Assembly (NCBI RefSeq): GCF_000003815.2
Contig: NC_049982.1
Coordinates: 8,612,230-8,675,588, forward strand
Direction of reading: 5' to 3'
Source: Branchiostoma floridae
Lineage: Eukaryota; Chordata; Leptocardii; Amphioxiformes; Branchiostomatidae
Length of the DNA stretch: 63,359 bases
In this document: one piece after another, positions 47,701-60,500 of the stretch
How positions within the stretch are numbered: position 1 is the first letter of the stretch
How the letters are laid out: the number at the start of each line of letters is the position of its first letter
The notes under the pieces: generated by a model
Database searches by the model: none
The model's input: only the letters and a program-made list of their open reading frames with translations
Told to the model about the DNA's origin: nothing
Made by a program: the position numbers and the translations under genes

Positions 47701-50700
47701 GTCGTATTCACGGATGCAATGTCAATGTCAGTTTCGTAAAGAAAGTTGTAGGTCAGGGGTTGATCAGGGTCATGAAAACCTGGAAATCATAACAAAGAAC
47801 AGAGGATGTCGAAGAAAACATAAAGAAATGAACAAAAAAGATAGATGACGAACTCAAGTTTTCAAAAGTTGTATTAGCGACACTACTGAACATGACTACA
47901 AGGGGCGCAAAATACTCAGAATGAAACACAAGTACAAGAACGTACAGAAAAAGAAAAACAACTCAGCCGAATGACGAACTCGACAATAGGACACAGCGCA
48001 AGGGAAAAATCGAGCTTTTACATCTTTCCTATGATAGAAATACTTCTTATGCACAAAATATTATTCAAATAAAGAATCTCTCAATTAACTGTACTTCAGA
48101 GTATTTGGACTTACGATAACCTCGACATCACCCTCACCTTCGCAGCATATCCTGAAGTCGTCTATTGAGGCCGTGCCGTCGGGTGGCATCACTCTGCATG
48201 ATCCAATGCTTGGAGGACCGTTAGTAGTAAAGATGTACTCAGCGTAACCCATGAAGTTTGTTGGACTTTCTGTTATGTTGAGCCTCATTGTATAGTCACC
48301 TGGCTGCAAGGGACAGGGATACATGGTGTTTAATGATCGACAAGAAAACTTTTGGTGACGCCATTTCCAAGCTACAGATTTTTTTTTAGATTCTTTACAT
48401 GGGGTTCTCCATCCATCCATCCATCCATCCATCCATCCATCCATCCATCCATCCATCCATCCATCCATCCATCCATCCATCCATCCATCCATCCACCCAT
48501 CCATCCACCCATCCACCCATCCATCCAACCATCCATCCATCCTATAATCCATTTTGTATTCATTATAAATAGAGAGTTCCCACATCCAACACGTATTTGG
48601 CGTGTAAAACAATCATTCCGTCTGCCATGTATACCTTGTCAAAAACGTTGGCCTTCAGCACTAGATAGTCCTGATCACGTTCATTCAGGAGATTGTTGTC
48701 ATAATCACGATCTGCCCACTCCGAATAACCAGCAGGACTAGCGACAAGCGTCCACCAGTATTGGTAAGAGACGTCATCTAAATAGGTACATGATAAAATA
48801 ATATCAATAATGACCTTGATGTTGTTGTTGACATTAAAGATCCCATTGTAAATGTTTAGATTAGCTCCTTCTTTATTTTAGGCTGTCGCTGGTCGAGGGA
48901 GTGGAAAAAGGTGCATGCTGCCACTGTGATGGCCATTTCGCATTGTTATCGTGAATAGAATAACATTTTTCTGTGCATGTGAATCCATGACGATAGAATC
49001 ATTGTGCGTTTAGCTAGGAAGAAAATCGTAATGGGCGTGAAAATTAATGTCTTGACATAATGTTAGGTTTTGTTTTGTTTTTGTGTGTTTTTGAAGTTTT
49101 CTGCGTTTGGAGATGGAAAAAGATACATCATAAGACACAACATGAGCCTCACCAGATTGCTGATCACAGTTTGTACAATTGGACATCAGCTTCATTTGTT
49201 CTCCCTCGTTTATAACGGGTCCACATGTGCCGTGCAATTCTTCACAACTGTGGAGTGAGTAAATAACATCAGAAATGCACCAGAAATCTTTCGGAACTAG
49301 TCTCAGACAGTAGTCGTTTATTTAAAACGAACTGAAAAATGTGGCTTTATACCACAGAGACTAGGTAGTGTCTGTTTCCTCAGTGACCACAATTCATCAA
49401 TTCTTTTTACTGTGACACGTTTAACATAGTAATAGGAAACGATAAGTCTAACTGAAATGTATCTATAAAAACTTACATAATTTGTGGGCTTGGAATTGAC
49501 GACTCGACGACTTCAATAATCTGTGTGGCCGTGCCTTGTATCCTTTCCGGCGCCGAAACCGTCAGGGTGAAGGTGAAAACGCGTGTAAACAACTCGGGTT
49601 TTACCGATGCAAGAAATTTACCACAGTCAGAAGTAGGACGTAATTCTGGGCACTCATTGTCTGAATTGTGTTAAGATGAAACAAAAACATAATCATGGTT
49701 ATCATAAAACTTTCAAATCTAGATGTGGATCAATATGTACCGAAAAGAAATTGAAAATTTGTTTTACGTGTTTACAAGAGCCACCAATTGAAGAACTACT
49801 CTTTAACTAGATGTAGGTATCTGAAATGTACGATTTCAGCTAATAAAGAAACTATGTAAAAATATCACGAGTGGCACACTACTCACTGGCACGTTCGGTA
49901 CACGCCCAGGTATACGTCAGGTTACGACAACTGAGCAGCCCGTTAGGGTCAAACGACAGTGTTGCAGCGTCAAGCGTCAGAGTTCCGTATCTTGTCTGCC
50001 TTCTGGAGCCGCCCAGAATCCCGGCCATGAGCGGGGCGAAGGTGACGGTGATCGTCGTCGACGTTTGAGATGAAAGTTCTATCCCGCGATCGTCCACAGC
50101 AACGACTGTCAGGAAGAAAGTGACCTTGCCTACGGCCATTGTCTTGGGCTGTATCTTTATGTCTGCCTGCTGAGTACGAGCGAGTTGGCTCAGTCGACGC
50201 TGTGTCATCTCATCTGTGCTGTTAAACGTCCAATCGTACCTGATTCCCCTGATACTTTCGATCGCACATTTCGGCGAGTACTCGATGACGCTGTTGAGCT
50301 GCAATCGGTCGCTCCTCAGGATAGTTCGCCCTCCTCCAAGTATGCTCACCATCGGTTTGCAGAAGCTGCAAGTGTAGGATCCTCTTGTATTGACGCAGTC
50401 AGAGTCGTCACTACAGGTATCAATGTCCAGAGCGCATTCATCGACATCTGGGGAAACAAAGCGGTAACCTATCGTTAAAGGTCACTCATCTAAAATACCA
50501 AATGATTGTTTAGGATATAATAACAATCAGTCTGCATGTTATAAGGCAGGAAATATTTAGTAATCTACGGAGGTCAGAACAATTCCTGGCTATTAGGACC
50601 ATAATGTATGCTATTTCAGAATAATACACAGCGAAAAATTGCCTGAATTGCTTAGACAATCTCCTGTATTACAGGTGCATATTGAGGGAAGAGGAGGGAT

Positions 50701-52368
50701 TATCTGTATACTATTAGGTGGCAAGCACTGGATGCGGATCAGCTAAGCAGGCACCAATGCCTGAATTATATAAACCAAAGCAACATTTTGTAACTAAACA
50801 AAAGTAAGAAAAAAAGAAAAGAACAGAAGTACCATTTTCATTCAAAATTCGTTCTTATACACTAAATACTTTTCAAAATACACAGCATCATGTTTTTTTC
50901 AGTGATACCCGAATATCCTACATCAATAGATATACTTTAAGATATTGGAATTCGATATTCCCACCTTCACACGTTCCATCAGTGGTTCTGGTGTATCCTT
51001 CGCGGCATTCACATGTCCAGTTAGACTTCCCTTCAACGCACTTCTCCGAGTCAAGTTCACAGTGGCAGCGTACAAGAGCTTGACAGATAAAAGCGTTGAA
51101 TGGTTAACACACCATGAAGTGATTTTGGGTGTACGTCATTTGTACAACAACTTGTGCTAAAATACCGGTAACTCACACCAGAACATGTTGTGGTAATGAT
51201 ACTAGTTTAACGTGTTCTTTAATAGAAAAGCATAATCTGAATTTGTTACTTAAATGGATTAGATTACAACGGCCTTTTCAAAGCTATGGTCATTCAATTT
51301 TATGACCTCATTTTATCAAGAACTTTTCAATAGTTACGCGAAGACAAGAAATCCACATAATGTTTATACATTTCAACAGCTTAAGTGTGACTAGGTCATG
51401 AAACTCGTGGGCATGACTATATATTCAGCAAATAGAATGGAGCGTGTGCATACCTTCATCTCCCAAAACAGTATAGTTACTCTGAATGGAGAGGTTTCCA
51501 ATTCTGTTGTCGGCAGTTAGATTTCTGATAAACAGCTCTAATTCTGGTATAGTGTGCTCCGTGATGTTTAATTCGTATACTGCAATCACACTTCCAGGAC
51601 TGGAGAATGGACATGAAGAATAACTCATCAAACAATACAAAACGAAACTCGATATAATGCACACAGTACAGGCACAATTACAATACAATTGCGATTCAGT
51701 CATCATTGAACAACACTCATTGCTTACAATCATCATCAAAGCACAATGGAAAAGGATGAAGAAAGACTGAATGCAGCTATAGGACTTTCCAGACTATAGA
51801 TGCAGAACCCAGTGACTGATGATGATGATGATCATCGGCATTCGCTCGTGACCGAGCATTGAAATTCATGTCAGATCCGCCTCAGGTGCTGTTTGTGGGT
51901 GACGATATCTCATATTGCTGGCCAAGCAATACACCCTAGATATTTTTGTAGGCTCCACCAGGCCTTCCTACGGGGGTCCGGGGATCTTTATTTTTGCCCC
52001 CAAATCATGAAATTGTCTAAGGTTAACATTCCCCCTCCGGCCGGCCAAACTCTTTGGTAGCAAAACCCCTTTGGTTAATAATTTACCTTTAATACCCAGT
52101 ATAGTCAGTCTGGTAGAGACTAAATTCATGTGGTGATAAGACATGGATGTACAAAGGGTACATGGTTATGGTAGGTAGTTTTCTTTTTCTTTATTCTTCT
52201 GAATGACTTACGGTTTTACCCAACATCATAATGACAGCTGAACTTACCGGAATCTTAGTACACGCATGTTCTCCACCCCCATGTCGTAATTATCATCTGT
52301 GCCATCGCCGTCGTAATCTGGCGTCACGTACAGGCTCTTTCGTCGTATGGCTGTCTCAAACTAAAGGG

Positions 52369-52408
<40 letters not shown>

Positions 52409-55400
52409 TAATCGATCAATCAATCAATCAAAAATACATCTATCCATCTATTCATACCTAAATATTGATACATATATACATGCATGTATCTATCTATCAG
52501 TATGTACATCCATCCATCCATCCATGCCATCCATCCACTAATCGATCAATCGGCTATTTATATTATAAAAATTGTAGATGTTGAAAAGTAGGTAAAACAA
52601 AGTCAAACGCACCGGTTGCCGAACAATCCTTCCCCAAAATCCAAAAGCCGGTGACGTAGTAACCAGCAAACGAATGGTAAAAATGATAGTCGGGAATCTG
52701 CATGCAAAATGGTGCGTGACCACCTCTGCAAAACATTTGGTTTCAAACTTTCGTGAATGGACACAGCGTGAGGTTATCATGCATGTGCGAATGTCTGTCA
52801 CATTGATGAGCAGGAATGCGGTCATGCGGAAATAGCTATACACAGGCTACAAATTTGTGACTTTGTGTGAACTTATTACCTATTGTTAAGTATATTCCTT
52901 CATCAAAGTATGAAACAGAAAATCAGGTTTTACAAATGTCCGTGTGTGGCGACAACAAAAATACAGCCATACTCGAACAGAATGTTCCACTCCCTCTGTA
53001 GCCTTCGTGGCAGACGCATCTGGCCAAAGCATTGTTGCAGTATCCATCCAGGTGACACTTGTTACGTCCACAGTTTTCTAACTCTAAGAGACAAAATTAA
53101 ACGAGAGTTCATTAGAATTGATTCGAACATCGACAATACGATGTAGTGGTACTTTGACGCACAGCTTGGCAATTTTTATGTTTAGAAATGCCTTTCAAGA
53201 AGAACAAACGAAGACTATGGATAAGTGAAAAATGCAGTAGTGTATATGATTATCACAAAGTGATACATAGTAAACCACTTACCCTTTTCGCAGTGACGTC
53301 CTGCATATTCCCGTGAACACCTACAATTGTAGCTGTTTCCCCTCACAGTGCAGATTCCTCCGTTTTGACATGGATTAGGATCACATTTATTGATATCTGG
53401 AATATAAAAAGGGGTTGAATTTCTTGCTAAAATGTCAAACACTTGTTACATTTTCCTTTGCAGCTTGGAAATGTATAGATGTGAATGTTACGTCCATCAT
53501 CAACCTGAAACCGTCCAAGCATAGAAAGTGCATGAGATAATTAAGATGTAACTTTCAATATGACACGATGGCCCCACCTGTACATCCAGATCCATCGGCG
53601 AGGCCATCTCCGGCATATCCAGTGTTGCAGGTACAAGTCGCATTGAGGGCAGGAGCTGGGTTATCTGTACATGTGGCCTGCACGTGACAGGGGTTATCCA
53701 AGCAGGCATCGATGTCTGCATGGTATAAGATAACATTCATTACTCCAGGAATGTGAGAAAAGAAATCTGGCTACTTCCTACAGCATACAGAGATAGACGA
53801 AGTTAATTTAGGATACCATTGTGAAAAAGAGATTACCATTACATCCGCTCCCACTGAGGAGACCATCTCCAGTATACCCAGTGTTGCAGGTGCAAGTCGC
53901 ATCGAGAGCAGGAGCTGGGTTATCTGTACATGTGGCTTCCACGTCACACGGATCGTCCGAACAGGCGTCTATGTCTGTGTGTGGTAATGCGCATCAAGGA
54001 GCAAGACTATTTAGAAAATGGCTGCCCAACTGACAATAAACCTGGTATTAATGTAAGATTTTAATTGACTTCATTTCATTTACAAAAATACTGTCTGTTT
54101 ATGAACTTTCGTCCACCCATTTTGATAATGAAATAGCGTAATCCGAGACTGGACCATGTTCCAGTTAGGTAGGCGACGAATGGTGCCCTTCAATATATAT
54201 ATATATATATATATGTATAGGTCGACACGAGAGATACATCGGCAGCTTCTTGAGTTATGCTACTCACAGCCATACACCATGACAAGACTGAAAACACAAT
54301 CTTCTTAGCGATTAACTAGAACTTTGCTATTTTAGGACCTCACCGCAAAAAAAGAGATTACCTGAACACCCATTTCCACTAACAAGACCATCTCCAGTAT
54401 ATCCAGTGTTGCAGGTGCAAGTCGCATCAAGTGCAGGGGCAGGGTTATCTGTACACGTGGCGTTCACGTGACACGGACTAGCCAAGCAGGCATCGATGTC
54501 TGCAGACGGTATGATAAAAATCAATTATAATTATAACGTACAAGCTTCAGAAAAAAGGACTGTCATCCACTATAAAATCTTAGCAAAACAAGATAGAATG
54601 CGAAATCGACTAGTCACGCTTGATCGTAAGCGCTGCGATAAAGGAGGAATACCTGAACACCCATTTCCAGTAAGAAGACCATCTCCAGTATATCCAGTGT
54701 TGCATGTACAAGTTGCATCGAGAGCAGGAGCTGGGTTATCTGTACATGTGGCCTGCACATGGCACGGGTTATCCAAGCAGGCATCGATGTCTGTATGGAA
54801 TAAACGAAAACAACAATCATTACCAAACAAAGAAATAAAACAACAACAAATGTCAACAAGAATAATCACAACAATTGATTCCACTGAGAGTACTGTGATT
54901 AGATAATACCTGAACACCCATTTCCACTAACAAGACCATCTCCTGTATATCCAGTGTTGCAGGTGCAAGTCGCATCAAGTGCAGGGGCGGGGTTATCTGT
55001 GCAGCTGGCGTTTACGTGACACGGACTAGCCAAGCAGGCATCGATGTCTGCAAAAAATATGATGAAACAACTCCAATTATGAGTATAACTCACAAGCGTT
55101 AGAAAAACGACAACATACGTCATCCATTGTAAAATCTTAACAAAACAAGATAGAATAAAGCTGAAGAGAAATAATGCGACATGGACTAGTCACCCTTGTG
55201 TTAATCTTAAGCGCTGTGATAAAGTAATACCTGAACACCCATTTCCACTAACAAGACCATCTCCTGTATATCCGGCGTTACAGGTGCAAGTCGCATCAAG
55301 TGCAGGAGCGGGGTTATCTGTGCAGGTGGCGTTCACGTGACACGGACTGGCCAAGCAGGCATCGATGTCTGCAGACGGTATGATAAAAACAATTATGATT

Positions 55401-57515
55401 ATAACTTACAAGCTTCAGAAAAAAGGACTGTTATCCACTATAAAATCTTAACAAAACAAGATAGAATGCGAAATCGACTAGTCACGCTTGTATTGATCGT
55501 AAGCGCTGTGATAAAGGAGGAATACCTGAACACCCATTTCCAGTAACAAGACCATCTCCTGTATATCCAGTGTTGCATGTACAAGTTGCATCGAGAGCAG
55601 GAGCTGGGTTATCTGTACATGTGGCCTGCACATGGCACGGGTTATCCAAGCAGGCATCGATGTCTGTATGGAATAAACGAAAACAACAATCATTACCAAA
55701 CAAAGAAACAAAACAACAACAAACATCAAAAAGAATAATCACAACAATTGATTCCACTGAGAGTACTGTAATTAGATAATACCTGAACACCCATTTCCAC
55801 CGACGTGACCATCTCCTGTATATCCGGCGTTACAGGTGCAAGTCGCATCAAGTGCAGGGGCGGGGTTATCTGTGCAGGTGGCGTTCACGTGACACGGACT
55901 AGCATAGCAGGCATCGATGTCTGCAGACGGTATGATAAAAAACACGGTTACACCAATTATGATTATAACTCACAAGCATTAGAAAAATAAAGTCTTAACA
56001 AGATGGAATACAGCTGGTGCGAAGGAATGCGACATGGACTAGTCACCCTTGTACTGATCGTAAGCGCTGTGATGAAGGTGGAATACCTGAACATCCATTT
56101 CCAGTAAGAAGACCATCTCCTGTATATCCAGTGTTGCAGGTGCAAGTCGCATCGAGGTCAGGAGCTGGGTTATCTGTACATGTGGCCTGCACGTGGCACG
56201 GGTTATCCAAGCAGGCATCGATGTCTGCACGGAATAAAAGAAAACAACAATCATTACCAACCAGCCAACAGACAATAACAAAAACAAAAACACCAAAAGA
56301 ATAATTATGATAATTGATTCACGATGAGTGCTGTGATTAAATAATACCTGAACACCCATTTCCATTGATGTGACCATCTCCCATATATCCAGTGTTGCAG
56401 GTGCAAGTCGCATCAAGTGCAGGGGCGGGGTTATCTGTGCAGGTGGCGTTCACGTGACACGGACTAGCCAAGCAGGCATCGATGTCTGCAGACGGTTTAA
56501 TAAAAAACAATTATGATTATAACTTACAAGCTTCAGAAAAAAGGACTGTCATCCACTATAAAATCTTAACAAAACAAGGTAGAATCCGAAATCGACTAGT
56601 CACGCTTGTATTGATCGTAAGCGCTGTGATAAAGCAGGAATACCTGAACACCCATTTCCAGTGACAAGACCATCTCCAGTATATCCCGTGTTGCAGGTGC
56701 AAGTTGCATCGAGAGCAGGAGCTGGGTTATCTGTACATGTGGCCTGCACGTGGCACGGATTAGCCAAGCAGGCATCGATGTCTGTATGGAATAAACGAAA
56801 ACAACAATTATTACCAAACAAAGAAACAAAACAACAACAAACGTCAAAAAGAATAATCACAACAATTGATTCCACTGAGAGAACCGTGATTAGATAATAC
56901 CTGAACATCCATTTCCACTAACAAGACCATCTCCTGTATATCCAGTGTTACAGGTGCAAGTCGCATCAAGTGCAGGGGCGGGGTTATCTGTGCAGGTGGC
57001 GTTCACGTGACACGGGTTATCCAAGCAGGCATCGATGTCTGCGTGGGGTAAGTCGAAGAAAATGACACTCTTTACTAAACGAACATTAGCAAGAAAAACA
57101 TAAACGAATATGTTACAGTAAAACGTTTTCGTCCTTTGTAACTTCAAGGATAAAGTAATACCTGAACATCCACTCCCACTGATGAGTCCATCTCCAGTAT
57201 ATCCAGTGTTGCAGGTGCAAGTCGCATCGAGAGCAGGAGCGGAGTTATCTGTACAGATGGCTTCCACGTCACACGGATCGTCCGAACAGGCGTCTATGTC
57301 TGTGTGTGGTAATGCGCATCAAGGAGGAAGACTATTTAGAAAATGGCTGCCCAACTGACAATAAACCTGGTATTAAAGTAAGATTTTAATTGACTTCATT
57401 TGATTTACAAAAATACTGTCTGTTTATCAACTTTTCTCCACCCATTTTGATAAAAAAATAGCGTAATCCGAGACTGGACCATGTTCCAGTTAGGTAGGCG
57501 ACGAATGGTGCCCTT

Positions 57516-57560
<45 letters not shown>

Positions 57561-60500
57561 TCGACACGAGAGATACATCGGCAGCTTCTTGAGTTATGCT
57601 ACTCACAGTCATACACCATGACAAAACTGAAAACACAATCTTCTTAGCGATTAACTAGAACTTTGCTATTTTAGGACCTCGCCGCAGAAAAAAGAGATTA
57701 CCTGAACACCCATTTCCACTAACAAGACCATCTCCTGTATATCCAGTGTTACAGGTGCAAGTCGCATCAAGTGCAGGGGCGGGGTTATCTGTGCAGGTGG
57801 CGTTCACGTGACACGGACTGGCCAAGCAGGCATTGATGTCTGCAGACGGTATGATTAAAAAAAAACAATTATGATTATAACTCACAAGCTTTAGAAAATA
57901 AGCCTGTCATTCACTGTAAAAATCTTAACAAAACAAGATAAAATGCGAAATGAACTAGTCACCCTTATATTGATCGTAAGCGCTGTGATACCTGAACATC
58001 CATTTCCACTAACAAGACCATCTCCAGTATATCCAGTGTTGCAGGTGCAAGTCGCATCAAGTGCAGGGGCGGGGTTATCTGTGCAGGTGGCGTTCACGTG
58101 ACACGGACTAGCCAAGCAGGCATCGATGTCTGCAGACGGTTTAATAAAAAACAATTATGATTATAACTTACAAGCTTCAGAAAAAAGGACTGTCATCCAC
58201 TATAAAATCTTAACAAAACAAGATAGAATCCGAAATCGACTAGTCACGCTTGTATTGATCGTAAGCGCTGTGATAAAGCAGGAATACCTGAACACCCATT
58301 TCCAGTGACAAGACCATCTCCAGTATATCCCGTGTTGCAGGTGCAAGTTGCATCGAGAGCAGGAGCTGGGTTATCTGTACATGTGGCCTGCACGTGGCAA
58401 TGGTTATCCAAGCAGGCATCGATGTCTGTATGGAATAAACGAAAACAACAATTATTACCAAACAAAGAAACAAAACAACAACAAACATCAAAAAGAATAA
58501 TCACAACAATTGATTCCACTGAGAGTACTGTAATTAGAGAATACCTGAACACCCATTTCCACTGACGTGACCATCTCCTGTATATCCGGCGTTACAGGTG
58601 CAAGTCGCATCAAGTGCAGGGGCGGGGTTATCTGTGCAGGTGGCGTTCACGTGACACGGACTAGCCAAGCAGGCATCGATGTCTGCAGACGGTTTAATAA
58701 AAAACAATTATGATTATAACTTACAAGCTTCAGAAAAAAGGACTGTCATCCACTATAAAATCTTAACAAAACAAGGTAGAATCCGAAATCGACTAGTCAC
58801 GCTTGTATTGATCGTAAGCGCTGTGATAAAGCAGGAATACCTGAACACCCATTTCCAGTGACAAGACCATCTCCAGTATATCCCGTGTTGCAGGTGCAAG
58901 TTGCATCGAGAGCAGGAGCTGGGTTATCTGTACATGTGGCCTGCACGTGGCACGGATTAGCCAAGCAGGCATCGATGTCTGTATGGAATAAACGAAAACA
59001 ACAATTATTACCAAACAAAGAAACAAAACAACAACAAACGTCAAAAAGAATAATCACAACAATTGATTCCACTGAGAGAACCGTGATTAGATAATACCTG
59101 AACATCCATTTCCACTAACAAGACCATCTCCTGTATATCCAGTGTTACAGGTGCAAGTCGCATCAAGTGCAGGGGCGGGGTTATCTGTGCAGGTGGCGTT
59201 CACGTGACACGGGTTATCCAAGCAGGCATCGATGTCTGCGTGGGGTAAGTCGAATAAAATGACACTCTTTACTAAACGAACATTAGCAAGAAAAACATAA
59301 ACGAATATGTTACAGTAAAACGTTTTCGTCCTTTGTAACTTCAAGGATAAAGTAATACCTGAACATCCACTCCCACTGATGAGTCCATCTCCAGTATATC
59401 CAGTATTGCAGGTGCAAGTCGCATCGAGAGCAGGAGCTGGGTTATCTGTGCATATGGCTTGCACGTGGCACGGGTTGATTAAGCATGCGTCAATATCTAC
59501 ATGACATAAGACAAGAAAATAATTCTTTATGGGTGTCAGAGTAATCTGGAAGTTCATATTCAAAATTTTTACCTTCTTTATGCAATCAGCGCTGCGCCGT
59601 GGTACATGTAGTATTACACTGCAAAACAGAGATTACCTAAGCACCCAGTCCCACTGACAAGGCCGTCTCCCGCATATCCAGTGTGGCAGGTGCAAGTTGC
59701 GTCAAGTGCAGGGGCGGGATGGTCTGTGCAGGTGGCGTTTACGTGACATGGAGCTGCCAAACAGGCATCGATGTCTGTCGTTACCCGAATCGTTGTAATC
59801 TGCAGAACAGTAATATTGACTTCAAAGTAATTATTAAGAATGGTTTTCTCATGAATCGAAATTCTTGAAAAAAAAGGCAAAATCAAACAGGCAGATTAGG
59901 TCGTCCAAACATTCAAAACTGAATCTGGTTCAATACAGATTGAAAACCTAATAAGGACTATCATTAGTTAAATGTCTAGCTGTATTTCCTTGCTTTGTCG
60001 TAGTGGTATCTTGACTTGTCATTAGCGTTGTTCATATCACAGCTAACTGGATAACAAAAGAATGTCGTCAAAAATAGCCGGACTAGCTATATTATAGTGG
60101 TGCATTTTTAATTGATATTTAATCGGTAGTATCCTTTACCGTCGTTGTGGCTTGAGTTGTCCGCTGCGTTGTTTGTGCCGTTGTAGATTTGGTTGTCTGT
60201 GCTGTGGATTCGTCGGTTGTCCTTAACGTTGTCCTACTAGTTGTCGGTATTGTTGTTGTTTGCTGAGTTGCACTTTTTGTAGTTTGTGCCGTTGTAGACT
60301 TGGTTGTCTGTGCTGTGGATTCGTCGGTTGTCCCTAACGTTGTCCGACTAGTTGTAGGCACTGTTGTTTGCTGAGTTGTACTTTTTGTAGTTTGTGCCGT
60401 TGTAGACTTGGTTGTCTGTGCTGTGGATTCGTCGGTTGTCCTTAACGTTGTCCGACTAGTTGTAGGTATTGTTGTTTGCATGAGTTGAACTTTTTGTAGT

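Larger units (their letters stand above)
53578..59799 (-). repeat. Array of 21 consecutive 138-bp EGF exons
   Basis: Left ends at 53578, 53837, 54362, 54653, 54910, 55231, 55526, 55783, 56087, 56348, 56644, 56901, 57162, 57702, 57992, 58288, 58545, 58841, 59098, 59359 and 59637. Each is exactly 138 bp and phase 1-1, encoding 46 residues of the type [36 protein letters not shown]. The most 5' exon is extended to 59799 by a short Thr-rich lead (ITTIRVTT), joining the array to the mucin exons. The calcium-site Glu/Gln of DxDEC is replaced by Ala in nearly all modules. The array adds 966 residues. Confidence 0.92.

Noticed and set aside
48352-48741. Long frames of His-Pro-Ser or Trp-Met-Asp-Gly repeats
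   Set aside because: They are produced by the (CCAT)n microsatellite, which lacks stops. The real REJ exons are 48138-48303 and 48635-48777.
52613-52697. Shorter version of the first SEA exon, starting at 52697
   Set aside because: Its phase does not fit the preceding EGF exon. The acceptor at 52725 gives a continuous frame.
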